Both the position numbers and the translations under genes were made by a program. Below are positions 8,790-19,644 of a stretch of DNA of 64,000 bases, piece after piece. How positions within the stretch are numbered: position 1 is the stretch's first letter; every line of letters begins with the position of its first letter. This DNA comes from Gordonia paraffinivorans NBRC 108238 (GTDB lineage Bacteria; Actinomycetota; Actinomycetes; Mycobacteriales; Mycobacteriaceae): NCBI RefSeq assembly GCF_000344155.1, contig NZ_BAOQ01000002.1:62001-126000 (forward strand). The letters are read 5' to 3'. The notes beneath the pieces are model-generated. The model did no database searches and had not been told where the DNA came from. It saw only the letters and a list, made by a program, of their open reading frames with translations.

Positions 8790-8843
8790 GGCGCCGCCGA
8801 GCCGGTTGAGCCGCCGCCGAGCCGGTCGAGCCGCCGTCGAGCC
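8784..8843. repeat. Three tandem 20-bp repeats at the rhodanese stop
   Basis: Three copies of GGTTGAGCCGCCGCCGAGCC with one to two changes each (8784-8803, 8804-8823, 8824-8843). The first copy contains the Gly-stop codons of the rhodanese gene; the others follow immediately. The remaining 90 bp to the convergent cofG stop shows nothing recognisable. Confidence 0.8.
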
Positions 8844-8932
8844 GAGCTCGATCGCGGCGCATCAGGATCGCGCGCAGCCGCAGATTCGCGGTCGCCGGTG
8901 TTCGTGCGGTCAGCCCGCGACCCCGTGGAGCC

Positions 8933-10234
8933 TCAGGCGACCGCGGGCCACGGCAGCGGGACCGGCCGGGTGTCGAGGGCGAGACCGGTCTCGGGGTCCG
9001 AGAGCGCGCCCACGTGGTCGGCGAGCGCCGGGTCGATCCACTCCGACGCGGCGAGCACGTACGACGGCTGTGCCGTGATCCGTTCGGTCAGGACGAAATC
9101 CGACTCCGCGGTGCGTGCGGCGAGGGCGTCGAGGTTGGGCCACGGACGCTCCGGGTTGACGTGGTCCGGGGTCAGCGGCGAGACCCCGCCCCAGTCGTCG
9201 ATGCCCGAGGCGATCAGCGCGGCGCATTCGGCCGGCGACACCAGGTTCGGCGGCGCCTGCACCCGCATGTGGGGTCCGAGGACGATACGCGCGACGGCGA
9301 CCGCGGCGAGGAACTCGGTCATCTCCGCGTCCGGCGTGGAGCGCATCGCGGTGTCGGGCTTGGCCCGGAAGTTCTGGACGATGACCTCTTGGATGTGTCC
9401 GGATCCGGCGTGCGCGTCGGCGATCGCGAAGAACGACTCGGCGCGCTCCCGCATGGATTCCCCGATGCCGACGAGAATCCCGGTGGTGAACGGCACCCGG
9501 GCCGCTCCCGCGTCGCGCAGGACCTGCATCCTCACCAGCGGGTCCTTGTCCGGGCTGCCGTAGTGCGGCTGCCCCTTCTCGGTGAACAGCCGACGCGAGG
9601 TGGTCTCGAGCATCATGCCCATCGACGGGGCCACCGGCCGCAGCCGCCGCAGCTCCTCGAGGCTCATCACGCCGGGATTCAGGTGCGGCAGCAGGCCGGT
9701 CTCGTTCAGGACGGCCACCGCGGCGGCGCGCACGTAGTCCAGCGTCGAGGAGTATCCGCGCTCGGTCAGCCATTCCCGGGCCTGCGGCCAGCGGTCCTCG
9801 GGGCGGTCGCCGAGGGTGAACAACGCCTCCTTGCAGCCGAGTTCGGCTCCACGCCGTGCGAGATCCACGACCTCGTCGAGTTCGAGGTAGAGCCCCTCTC
9901 CGGCGCGCGCGAGCTTGCCCGGCACGGTGACGAAGGTGCAGTAGTGGCACCGGTCCCGGCACAGGCGCGTCAGCGGGATGAACACCTTGCGCGAATACGT
10001 CACCTGGCGCGGCCGGCCGATCGCGGCGAGCCCTTCGTCGCGGATCGCGCCGGCGACCGACTGCAGCCGGGTGAGATCGTCGCCCGCACAATGCAGCAGC
10101 GCGACGGCCTGGTCGACGTCGATGGGCTCCCGGTTCTCGGCCGCCGCGAGTGCGGCGGCGACGGCACTCGGGTCCGGTCGCGGATCCTCGTGCGGCGAGG
10201 CGTTTCTCACGGTCGGGATGCTCAGGTCGGTCAT
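8933..10234 (-). CDS. cofG: CofG-type radical SAM FO synthase subunit
   Basis: 433 residues matching the N-terminal (CofG) half of mycobacterial FbiC, which closes the deazaflavin ring of FO, the F420 precursor. The radical SAM motif CRDRCHYC is at about residue 101, followed by [36 protein letters not shown] and VQAPPNLVS. It ends after LPWPAVA, where FbiC would continue into the CofH half, so this is a stand-alone CofG. The ATG at 10234 overlaps the preceding flavoprotein stop (ATGA). It is the third gene of a coupled unit with a monooxygenase and a Cys-less CofH-like protein. Confidence 0.88.
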   Translation of the reverse strand: MTDLSIPTVRNASPHEDPRPDPSAVAAALAAAENREPIDVDQAVALLHCAGDDLTRLQSVAGAIRDEGLAAIGRPRQVTYSRKVFIPLTRLCRDRCHYCTFVTVPGKLARAGEGLYLELDEVVDLARRGAELGCKEALFTLGDRPEDRWPQAREWLTERGYSSTLDYVRAAAVAVLNETGLLPHLNPGVMSLEELRRLRPVAPSMGMMLETTSRRLFTEKGQPHYGSPDKDPLVRMQVLRDAGAARVPFTTGILVGIGESMRERAESFFAIADAHAGSGHIQEVIVQNFRAKPDTAMRSTPDAEMTEFLAAVAVARIVLGPHMRVQAPPNLVSPAECAALIASGIDDWGGVSPLTPDHVNPERPWPNLDALAARTAESDFVLTERITAQPSYVLAASEWIDPALADHVGALSDPETGLALDTRPVPLPWPAVA

Positions 10235-11754
10235 CGGCGGACCTTGTCGGGTTCGGTCAGGAAGGGCGCGGGATCGAAGGTGCCGTTGCGCTCTCGGAAC
10301 GACGCCGCGGTCCCCGGCCACAGCAGGGTGAGACGACGGCTCTCCGGATCGACATACCAACTGTCGCAACCGGTCAACCACACGGTGGAGGCACTGCGCT
10401 CGTCGATCTCGCGGGTGTAGGCTTCCTCGGCCTCGGCCGAGACCTCGAGCACCCGGACACCGCGCTCGGCGGTGTAGTCGAGCGCGCCGAGCACGTAGTC
10501 GAGCTGCGTCTCGATCATGTAGATGGCGGAGTTGTGGCCGAGCGCGGCGTTCGGCCCGTCGAGGACGAACATGTTGGGAAAGCCGCTCACCACGGTCGAG
10601 GCGTAGGAGGTCATCCCCGACGACCAGTGCTCGGACAGTCGGCGTCCGCCCCGCCCGGCGACCCGCACGGCCGCCGGCGGGCGCGCCGCCTCGAATCCCG
10701 TCGCCATGACGAGCACGTCGAGGTCGTAGGTGCGGCCGCTGCGGGCGGTGGCCTTGGACTCGATCACCGACTCCAGCGCGCTCGGCTCGAAGACCACGTT
10801 GGGACGCTGCAGCGCCGGATAGAAGTCGTCGCTGAGAAGGATTCGCTTGCAACCGATCTCGTAGTCGGGGGTGAGCTGTTCGCGCAGCACCGGGTCGGCG
10901 ACCTGGGCCAGCAGGTGGTCGCGCGCGCGTGCCCGGATCTCGTCGATGTCCGGGTGCAGGCCGAGACGCTGGCGGAAGGCGGCGTCGGCCTCGGTGAGGA
11001 GGCGATCCCGGACCTCGGCCGCGACCTCGGGATCGCGCAGCGCCGCCCGCTCCTGCTCGGTGTACCGACGGTCCTCCCTGGGCACCACATACGGTGGCGT
11101 CCGGCAGAAGACGACGAGTTCTTCGGCCGTCTCGGCGAGGTGCGGGATGACCTGCACCGCCGACGCGCCGGTGCCGACGACACCGATCCGCGCGCCGTCG
11201 ACCGCCACGGCGTCGTGCCAGGCCGCGGTGTGTACGACCTGCCCGGGGAATCCGTCGAGTCCGTCGATCCGGGGGATCTTCGGCTCGGACAGCCGGCCCA
11301 CCGCCAGCACGAGGTTGCGGGCGAGGACGGTGCGCTCGGAACCGTCGGCGCCACCCGCGGCGATCACCCAGCGGGCCTCGGCGTCGTCCCAATGCGCTTG
11401 CCGCAGTTCGGTTCTCAGCCAGATGCGATCCGCGAAGCCCTCGTCGGCGACGGTCTGCTCGAGGTAGTCGCGGATCTCGGCTCCGCTCGGGTACCGCGAC
11501 GCCCAGTCGGCCGGTGGCCGGAAGGAGAACGAGTACAGGTGCGCGGGGATGTCGCAGGCGATGCCGGGGTAGACGTTGTCGCGCCACGTGCCGCCCACTG
11601 CGTCGGCGCGCTCGAGGACGACGAAGGACTCGCGGCCGCGCCGGGCCAGCTGCGTGGCCATGCCCAGGCCGGCGAAACCGGCGCCGACGATCGCCACGTC
11701 GACCTCGACCGCCGACGCGCGGTCCCGGGCTGCTCCCTGCGAGGTCACCGTCAC
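10231..11754 (-). CDS. FAD-dependent Baeyer-Villiger-type monooxygenase
   Basis: 507 residues. There are two Rossmann motifs: VGAGFAGLG near the N-terminus for FAD and VGTGASAVQ for NADPH. The Baeyer-Villiger fingerprint [13 protein letters not shown] lies between them and [11 protein letters not shown] follows the first. Such enzymes insert oxygen next to ketones or N-hydroxylate amines. The GTG at 11754 overlaps the CofH-like stop (GTGA), and its own stop overlaps cofG, so it is translated in lockstep with two FO-synthase-like genes. The substrate is unknown. The context is unusual, because M. tuberculosis has only the fused fbiC at this position. Confidence 0.85.
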   Translation of the reverse strand: MTVTSQGAARDRASAVEVDVAIVGAGFAGLGMATQLARRGRESFVVLERADAVGGTWRDNVYPGIACDIPAHLYSFSFRPPADWASRYPSGAEIRDYLEQTVADEGFADRIWLRTELRQAHWDDAEARWVIAAGGADGSERTVLARNLVLAVGRLSEPKIPRIDGLDGFPGQVVHTAAWHDAVAVDGARIGVVGTGASAVQVIPHLAETAEELVVFCRTPPYVVPREDRRYTEQERAALRDPEVAAEVRDRLLTEADAAFRQRLGLHPDIDEIRARARDHLLAQVADPVLREQLTPDYEIGCKRILLSDDFYPALQRPNVVFEPSALESVIESKATARSGRTYDLDVLVMATGFEAARPPAAVRVAGRGGRRLSEHWSSGMTSYASTVVSGFPNMFVLDGPNAALGHNSAIYMIETQLDYVLGALDYTAERGVRVLEVSAEAEEAYTREIDERSASTVWLTGCDSWYVDPESRRLTLLWPGTAASFRERNGTFDPAPFLTEPDKVRR

Positions 11755-12908
11755 GGATGCACCTGCGGGATCGGGAGGAGACGGGCGGGGTCGGGAGCGC
11801 CGTAGCGGGTGGTGCGCTGGCGCGGGACGCGACCGATCCGGTGGGCGGTGTCGGCGATGGTCTCGACATCGAGCACGCGCCCCGCCTCGGGCCCGGCCTC
11901 GGGCATCAGGCGACCGTCGAGCAGCACTCCCCCGATGTCGTCGACGCCGCCGCGGAGCACCTTCTCGACGGTCTCGGCGTCGAGCTTGGTCCACGCGACC
12001 TGCAGATGGTCGATGAGTCCGGCCGACATGAGGCGGGCCACCGCGTGCAGCGCGCGGGTCTCCCGCTGCGAGGCGGTGGCGGTCGCGGCATCGCGAAGGT
12101 GCGGCGGGGTGTTCGTGTCGACCATCGGCATCAGGATCAGCTCGCTGAAGCCACCGGTGCGGGCCTGGATGCCGAGGAGCGTGCGCAGGTGGGCGACCTG
12201 CTGCTCCGGGGACTCCACGTGGCCGTAGACGATGGTGGCCGTGGAGAACAGGCCGGTCCGATGGGCGGTCTCGATGACCTCGACCCACTCGCTCACCGGC
12301 ATCGCCGTACCCGTCGGCGACAGATACGCCCGCACGGCGTCGTCGAGGATCTGCGCCGCGGTGCCCGGAACCGAGCCGAGACCGGCGTCGCGCAGCCGCT
12401 GCAGGTGCTCGGCGACGCCGACCCCCGAGCGGCGGGCGCCGTCGGCGATCTCCGCGGCGCGGTAGGCGTGCAGGTGCAGGCCCTCGGCCGCGCCGGTGAT
12501 CTCCGCGACGAGTCGCACGTAGTCCTCCGCCGGACGGTCGGCGGGCAACGGCCCCTGCATGCAGATCTCGGTGGCCCCGAGCTCGACGGCCTCGGCCACC
12601 AGGTCGGTGAGCGACGGATCGGCGCCGCGGGTGTCGGCCGAACCCAGCCGCGCCGCGACCGCGGTGTCCAGGTTGCGGTTGACGACGAAGGTCAGCGCCT
12701 CCGGATCGGTGACGCGACGACGGACCGCATCGGCGAGCTCGCAGAGCTCTTCGAGCCCGCTGCCCGAGGCCCCGAGCAGCGCGACCCAGCCCTCGGTGTC
12801 GAGGGCATCCGGGCCGAGGGCTGTCGGGTCGTCACGGAGTTGCCGCAGGGCGGCCGCGACGCGCTCGGTCGGGGCCGTGATGTCGTCGGCCCACGCGCGC
12901 AGAACCAT
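11751..12908 (-). CDS. CofH-like (FbiC C-terminal half) protein lacking radical SAM cysteines
   Basis: 385 residues colinear with the CofH half of Fbi[67 protein letters not shown] and PRQRTTRYG. Where FbiC has the cluster-binding C-x3-C-x2-C just after VVNRN, this protein reads [16 protein letters not shown] with no cysteine. Only two cysteines occur in the whole protein. It therefore cannot bind the radical SAM cluster in the normal way. The ATG at 12908 is preferred over GTG 12914 because TAGAGT lies 6 nt upstream (leaderless). It is first in a three-gene coupled unit. Confidence 0.8.
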   Translation of the reverse strand: MVLRAWADDITAPTERVAAALRQLRDDPTALGPDALDTEGWVALLGASGSGLEELCELADAVRRRVTDPEALTFVVNRNLDTAVAARLGSADTRGADPSLTDLVAEAVELGATEICMQGPLPADRPAEDYVRLVAEITGAAEGLHLHAYRAAEIADGARRSGVGVAEHLQRLRDAGLGSVPGTAAQILDDAVRAYLSPTGTAMPVSEWVEVIETAHRTGLFSTATIVYGHVESPEQQVAHLRTLLGIQARTGGFSELILMPMVDTNTPPHLRDAATATASQRETRALHAVARLMSAGLIDHLQVAWTKLDAETVEKVLRGGVDDIGGVLLDGRLMPEAGPEAGRVLDVETIADTAHRIGRVPRQRTTRYGAPDPARLLPIPQVHP

Positions 12909-12914
12909 GCTCAC

Positions 12915-12920
12915 ACTCTA
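12915..12920 (-). promoter_or_regulatory. -10 element of the CofH-like operon
   Basis: On the minus strand TAGAGT ends 6 nt before the ATG at 12908. This suggests a leaderless transcript and an independent promoter for the three-gene unit. Confidence 0.5.
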
Positions 12921-12985
12921 ACGTCCGACCCGGACCGCCTTGTGTCGCGCGTCTCTTGTGCCGCAGGCGATTCACTGTCGTGAAC

Positions 12986-13519
12986 TCAGGCCTCGGGGTC
13001 GGGCAACCGGCCGGTGCGGCTGAGCACGACGGCCGGCGCGACGCCGAGCACCAGGAGCAGCAGTGTCTGGACCAGGTAGTTCGGCGATGTCGACAGCACG
13101 ACGTTGCCGCCCGGCCCCGGCACGGCGCCGGCCACGAGGACGACGAGACCCCACGCGCCCAGCGGAGCCCACCGCCATCCGGACGACGTGTGGCCCGCGG
13201 CCAGCCACAGCAGCGCCGCGTTCGCGAGGCCGGCGAGGAGCGCGGCCACGGGTATCGCGACGCCGCCGAACCGCTGGTAGGTGAAGGCCACGCCGAGCAG
13301 GCCGACGACGAGGCCGTCGAGCGTCAGCAGGGCGAGCAGGAGGCGATTGCGCAGTTCCGGGTCGAGGGCCGGCAGCCGCTCCGACACCGAGGGCCGCGCA
13401 TCGCGGTCCCGGGTGGCCGCGGTTGTCGACGCGGCGGCGGCCCGGTTCGCCGGGGCCATTGAGGCGGGCGTCGCGCGACCCCGGTTCTTCTTCCGACTCC
13501 GGCCCTTCTTGGCTGCCAT
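12986..13519 (-). CDS. Rv1171-like integral membrane protein
   Basis: 177 residues: a basic N-terminus (MAAKKGRSRKKNRGR), an Ala-rich linker, then four predicted membrane helices from about residue 62 to 168. It ends in a short polar tail. No enzymatic motif is visible. It starts at ATG 13519, 14 bp after mshB, in the same order as Rv1170-Rv1171 of M. tuberculosis. Family and context support a conserved mycobacterial-type membrane protein. The function is unknown. Confidence 0.75.
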   Translation of the reverse strand: MAAKKGRSRKKNRGRATPASMAPANRAAAASTTAATRDRDARPSVSERLPALDPELRNRLLLALLTLDGLVVGLLGVAFTYQRFGGVAIPVAALLAGLANAALLWLAAGHTSSGWRWAPLGAWGLVVLVAGAVPGPGGNVVLSTSPNYLVQTLLLLVLGVAPAVVLSRTGRLPDPEA

Positions 13520-13533
13520 CGTCTCGGCCGTCC

Positions 13534-14430
13534 TCACTCGATCCCGGTGAACAGATCCGTCTCCCGGGCCCCGCCGAGAGTCTCCCGCGGATCGTAGTCG
13601 GTGAGGATGAAGTGCTCGTGGTCGGCGATCGGCTGCAGGATGTTGTTGCTCAACGCGTATTCGGTGCCCGACGGCGCGACGGTCACCTGGGTGGCGTGGG
13701 CCCGCAGGGCCGCGACCTTGTTCGCGTAGTACCCGCGCACGTCGATCTCGGTGGTGATCGCGTCGTCGGGATAACTCGGCAGCTCGCCGGGGTGCGGCAT
13801 CCGCCAGCCCTCGGGCACCTCCGACGCCGCGGCGAGCCCGGACTCCAACGTGCCGTGTTCGGTCACCGACTCGTACAGCTTCGCCGGACCCCGGCCGAGC
13901 CCGCGGGCACGTGCGACCGCCTCGGCGGTGACCGAGTGCACGAGCTTGTGGTCGGGGTGTCCGTAGGTGCCCGACTCGTCGTAGCTGACGATCACCTGCG
14001 GACCGAAGTCGAGCAGGATGTCGAGCAGTGTCGTGACGACCTCGTCGAACGGGGCCTGCACCAGGGCGCGCGGGTTCTCCGCCGAGGGCGATCCGGCCAT
14101 GCCGGAGTCCCGCCACCGGCCCGCGCCGCCGAGGAAGCGCGGCCGCAGCACGGGGCCGCCCTCGGGGCTGAGCGCGGCGAGCGCACGGGTCAGCTCCGCG
14201 ATGCGGTATCCGCCGAGCTGGTCGGCGCCGCCGTCGGCGACGAGTTGCGCGTACTCGTCGCCGATAACCTCCCCCTCCTCGCCGAGGGTGAAGGTGACGA
14301 CGCGGACGTCGGCGCCTTCGGCGAGGTAGCGGGCGATGGTGCCGCCGGTCTGGATCGTCTCGTCGTCGGGATGGGCGTGCACGAGCAGCAGCCGACGCGC
14401 CGCGGTCGCGGCGGGGGCGGAGTCGGTCAC
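13534..14430 (-). CDS. mshB: N-acetyl-1-D-myo-inositol-2-amino-2-deoxy-alpha-D-glucopyranoside deacetylase
   Basis: 298 residues. This zinc deacetylase of the LmbE/PIG-L family catalyses the second step (GlcNAc-Ins to GlcN-Ins) of mycothiol synthesis. Zinc ligands are visible in AHPDDE (about residues 19-24) and YGHPDHKLVH (about 150); TGGTIARYLAEGADV follows the first motif. The GTG at 14430 overlaps the lpqW stop (GTGA). Mycothiol genes confirm an actinobacterial host. It is followed by the Rv1171-like gene. Confidence 0.92.
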   Translation of the reverse strand: MTDSAPAATAARRLLLVHAHPDDETIQTGGTIARYLAEGADVRVVTFTLGEEGEVIGDEYAQLVADGGADQLGGYRIAELTRALAALSPEGGPVLRPRFLGGAGRWRDSGMAGSPSAENPRALVQAPFDEVVTTLLDILLDFGPQVIVSYDESGTYGHPDHKLVHSVTAEAVARARGLGRGPAKLYESVTEHGTLESGLAAASEVPEGWRMPHPGELPSYPDDAITTEIDVRGYYANKVAALRAHATQVTVAPSGTEYALSNNILQPIADHEHFILTDYDPRETLGGARETDLFTGIE

Positions 14431-16367
14431 GACAGTTCCCAGTCGACGGCGGTGCCGAAGATCGACTCCTGGATCGGGCCGGTCAGCGGGACGTCGCGCA
14501 CGAGCGGCGTGACGCCGACGACCATCGAGTCCTGGTACAGCGGCATGTAGATCGCCTGCGCGGCGAGCAGCGGCTCCGCCTCGTCGAGGGTCTCGATCGG
14601 GTCCTCCTCGCTCAGCGCGGTCCGCGCGAGATCGATCAACCTCGGGTCGCACAGGCCCGAGATGTTGCTGGCATAGCTGTCGCCGGCATCTCCGCCGCTC
14701 GGCGCGAGACTGGTCGGGGTCGGCGGGGTGATCGGCGACGGTTCGGTACTCGCCTTCGGCTGATCGCAGTCCACCTGCGAGGCCAGCGACGCCGCGGGCG
14801 GCACACCGAGGCCGGTCCAGCCGACGACGAGGTCCACCCGGCCCTTGGTGAGGGCCGAGCCGTAGAGCTCGCTGTTGGGCAGGGTGACGACCTGCGACCG
14901 CACTCCCGCGTTGCGCAGCTGGTCGACGATGCTCGCCGCCGCCGAGGTGGCACGCGGGTCGCCCGCGACCGCGCCCACCCGCACGATCAGGTCCCGGCCG
15001 TCCTTCTGCAGGGGCGCGATGCCCTCCGGCAGCTCGGGCACCTGCGCCTCGCCCGGCGCGGGGGCCGGCGTCGACGACGAACCCGATTGCCCGGGGGACG
15101 CCGACCCGGACTGCTCGGACGACGCCGGCGAGCCGGACTCGGATGACCCGGACCCGGATGCTTCCGACGGCACCGGGGTCGGTGACTCCGGCGCGGCGCG
15201 CCGGTATCCGGCCTCGGCCAGCATCGCGTCGATCTGCTCCGGGTTCGGGCGCGGCCTCGTCACGGGCTTGTAGCCGGGATCCGAGGGAGCGAACACCGTG
15301 TTCGCGTACGGTTCGACGATCCAGTCGCCCGCACCGGCGAACCGGGTCAGCTGCGGGTCGATCATCCCGAGGACCGCGCGACGCAACGGCAGGGACCGCA
15401 TCGCGTCGGTACGGGCGTTGACTGTGACGCCGAGCGAACGCGACGTGAGGCTGCGCTGGGTCTCGAGACCGGGCAGGGCGGCGAGTTCGGCCTGGGTCGC
15501 CGGGGACGCGCCGAGCGCGACGATCGCCGAGTCGCCCGAGCGCACCGAGTCGAGCATCTGGGCGTTGTTGCCGGCCCGGCGGAGCACGACCTGGTCCAGA
15601 CGCGGCGGCCTGACCCAGTAGCGGTCGTTGCGGGCCAGCCGCACCTCGTCGCGGGTCTTGTCGATCCCGACGATGGCGTACGGGCCGGCCGACACCGGCT
15701 TGCCCGTGTCCATACCGGTCTGGAAACCGGCCGGGGCGCCCTTGAAGACGTGACTCGGCAGCAGGTTGGTGAACAGCTCACGCCACGCCGGGTAGGGCCG
15801 CTCGAACTTCACCTCGACGACCTTGCCGCCCTCACGCGACTGCACCGAGTCGATGAGCCGATAGCCGGCGGGCGCGACGACGTTGGGCTGTCGCGACATC
15901 TGCTGCCACAGGTAGCTGAAGTCGTCGCCGGTCACCGGCAGCCCGTCCGACCACTGCGCGTCGGTGTGGATGCGGTAGGTGACGGTGAACGGCTCGGTCG
16001 AGCTGACCTCGGCCGAGGTCACGAAGTGCTTCTGCAGCTCCCAGACGGTCCCGGCGGGCGTCTGCACGGGCGCGAATGCGCTCGGCAGCGTCATCGCCGC
16101 CACCGCGGTGGTCACCGGGTTGAGGTCGGAGGCGATATGCGGGTTGAACCCCGCCCCCACCGAGTCGGTGGCGATGAAGATCGTCTTCTCCACCGGGTAC
16201 TCGCTCGGGGTGGGCGGCGGCCCGGTGTCGCGCACCGGCGGCGGCGGATCCGCCGCGCACGCCGTCAGGGCGACGAGCAGCGCGGCGCCGCACGAGAGCA
16301 ACCCGAGCACACGGCGTCGGGTCCGATTCGAGGCGTCGCGACCCCGCTGTGGTCTCGCGCGATTCAC
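14427..16367 (-). CDS. lpqW: Lipoprotein LpqW, family 5 solute-binding fold
   Basis: 646 residues with a basic N-terminus, a hydrophobic segment and lipobox LTAC (Cys37), so it is exported and lipid-anchored. The body is a family 5 (oligopeptide-type) extracellular solute-binding fold. In mycobacteria LpqW does not import a solute but controls flux between phosphatidylinositol mannosides and lipoarabinomannan. A Ser/Pro/Gly-rich low-complexity insert lies around residues 395-435. It is 84 bp downstream of typA and coupled to mshB, matching Rv1165-Rv1166-Rv1170. Confidence 0.88.
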   Translation of the reverse strand: MNRARPQRGRDASNRTRRRVLGLLSCGAALLVALTACAADPPPPVRDTGPPPTPSEYPVEKTIFIATDSVGAGFNPHIASDLNPVTTAVAAMTLPSAFAPVQTPAGTVWELQKHFVTSAEVSSTEPFTVTYRIHTDAQWSDGLPVTGDDFSYLWQQMSRQPNVVAPAGYRLIDSVQSREGGKVVEVKFERPYPAWRELFTNLLPSHVFKGAPAGFQTGMDTGKPVSAGPYAIVGIDKTRDEVRLARNDRYWVRPPRLDQVVLRRAGNNAQMLDSVRSGDSAIVALGASPATQAELAALPGLETQRSLTSRSLGVTVNARTDAMRSLPLRRAVLGMIDPQLTRFAGAGDWIVEPYANTVFAPSDPGYKPVTRPRPNPEQIDAMLAEAGYRRAAPESPTPVPSEASGSGSSESGSPASSEQSGSASPGQSGSSSTPAPAPGEAQVPELPEGIAPLQKDGRDLIVRVGAVAGDPRATSAAASIVDQLRNAGVRSQVVTLPNSELYGSALTKGRVDLVVGWTGLGVPPAASLASQVDCDQPKASTEPSPITPPTPTSLAPSGGDAGDSYASNISGLCDPRLIDLARTALSEEDPIETLDEAEPLLAAQAIYMPLYQDSMVVGVTPLVRDVPLTGPIQESIFGTAVDWELS

Positions 16368-16451
16368 TCGGATACCCCCATGGAAGAGCTTCTCGGTCGG
16401 TCGGTCGCCCCGGCCTCCCCGCAGTGGACGGCAGGAAGGCCGGTGTGGCGG

Positions 16452-18362
<1,911 letters not shown>

Positions 18363-18541
18363 AGATTCTCTTTCGTAAGTTGGGGACCGCCATCGCGGCC
18401 GGGCGCCCGGTTCGCGGGCATGTCTGCTTCCCCGACGGTCGTCGTTGACCGGCGTCGAGCGCAGAACACCTAGGGATTCAACGTCACAGACTATCGGTTA
18501 GAGGCCTGAGACCGCGATCACAGCGCCGAAAAACGCTGTAG

Positions 18542-18560
18542 TTAGGTTCTGCTAACCTCT
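18542..18560 (+). promoter_or_regulatory. IdeR/DtxR-like iron box over a leaderless -10
   Basis: TTAGGTTCTGCTAACCTCT matches the 19-bp iron-box consensus TTAGGTTAGGCTAACCTAA at 15 positions. It contains TAACCT (18553-18558), a TANNNT -10 ending 7 nt before the ATG at 18566. Iron-loaded IdeR bound here would block RNA polymerase. Confidence 0.6.
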
Positions 18561-18565
18561 GATCC

Positions 18566-18742
18566 ATGGGCAAGGTCGACCCGGCCAAGGTGTGCTCGCT
18601 GAAGCCGAAGAAGAAGTGCTGCAAGAGCTCCAAGCGCTGTGTGCGCTGCCCCGTGGTGATCCACCGGATGCGCAAGCTCGACACCTCGGAGATGTCGAAG
18701 AAAGAGCTGGACAAGGCACTGAAGAAGGCCCGCGCCGCCTGA
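18566..18742 (+). CDS. Small Cys- and Lys-rich protein, 58 residues
   Basis: A 58-residue basic protein: MGKVDPAKVCSLKPKKKCC, then SSKRCVRCPVVIHRMR and a Lys/Ala-rich helix LSKKELDKALKKARAA-like tail. Five cysteines, including CC and C-x2-C, suggest metal or zinc-ribbon binding. I recognise it only as a conserved actinobacterial hypothetical. It appears leaderless, with no Shine-Dalgarno and TAACCT 7 nt upstream. An IdeR-like box overlaps the promoter, so it is probably made when iron is scarce. It lies divergent from typA and convergent with the EamA gene. Confidence 0.75.
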   Translation: MGKVDPAKVCSLKPKKKCCKSSKRCVRCPVVIHRMRKLDTSEMSKKELDKALKKARAA

Positions 18743-18767
18743 CCCGGGGTGTTCGCGGAAGAGCCTC

Positions 18768-19634
18768 TCAGCCCGGCGGGATGTCGTCGTCGACGGTCCT
18801 CAACGCCACCGCGAGCGCGACCGCCGCGATCCCCACGGCCTCGAGGGGGCGCGGCACCTGCGCCAGCACCACCAGTCCGATGACCGCGGCCGTGACCGGC
18901 AGCAGGGCGAGCAGGATCGCGAACCTGGCCTGCCCCACACGACGCAACACCACCTGATCGAGCAGATACGGCACCGCCGTCGACGCGACCCCCAGCACGA
19001 GGCCCTGTCCGACGAGCGCCATCGGCGCGACGCCGTCGGCCGCGGCCCGCACGACCCACCAGGCCAGCGGCGACGTGACGAGCGCCGCGACGGCGAACCC
19101 GGTCGCGAGGTCCTCGATGCCGGCGTCCCGGGCGGCGACTCGCTTGCCCAGGACGATGTAGCCGGCCCAGCAGGCGGCGGCCCCCAGCGCGAACAGCACC
19201 CCGGCGCCGGTCCCCTGCCACCGGACGTCGGCGATGAGGACCACGCCCACGGCGGCGAGCAGCAGCGCCGCGACGTCACGCGGTCGCCGGGACCCGAGCG
19301 CGGCCACCGCGATCGGGCCCAGGAACTCCAGCGCCACCGTCGTGCCCATCGGCAACCGCGCGAGCGCCTCGTAGAAGCTGATGTTCATCCCGGCCGTGAT
19401 CAGGCCGAAGCACGCGGCCAGCCGGAGGCGGCCGGGACGCCACGCGGCGCGCGGGGGCCGAATCCACAACAGCAGGACCACCGCGGCACCGGCGATCCGG
19501 AGCCAGGCGACCGCGGCGGGCGCGAGGTCGTCGAACAATCCGACGGCCACCGCCGCGCCGAGGTACATCGACGTCGCCCCGATGACCATCAGACCCGGCG
19601 GGAGGAGCAGGTCGCCTCGCGTGGTCCCGGTCAT
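18768..19634 (-). CDS. EamA/DMT-family metabolite exporter
   Basis: 288 residues with about ten membrane helices in two EamA repeats, resembling RhtA-type threonine/homoserine exporters (LARLPMGTTVALEFLGPIAVAALGSRR). It starts at ATG 19634, 10 bp after the thiamine-type ATPase gene, and so forms the last gene of the thiBPQ-like operon. The family exports amino acids, nucleosides or drugs. Operon position hints at a link to thiamine or its precursors, but nothing in the protein proves that. Confidence 0.8.
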   Translation of the reverse strand: MTGTTRGDLLLPPGLMVIGATSMYLGAAVAVGLFDDLAPAAVAWLRIAGAAVVLLLWIRPPRAAWRPGRLRLAACFGLITAGMNISFYEALARLPMGTTVALEFLGPIAVAALGSRRPRDVAALLLAAVGVVLIADVRWQGTGAGVLFALGAAACWAGYIVLGKRVAARDAGIEDLATGFAVAALVTSPLAWWVVRAAADGVAPMALVGQGLVLGVASTAVPYLLDQVVLRRVGQARFAILLALLPVTAAVIGLVVLAQVPRPLEAVGIAAVALAVALRTVDDDIPPG

Positions 19635-19644
19635 CGGCGTGCCG

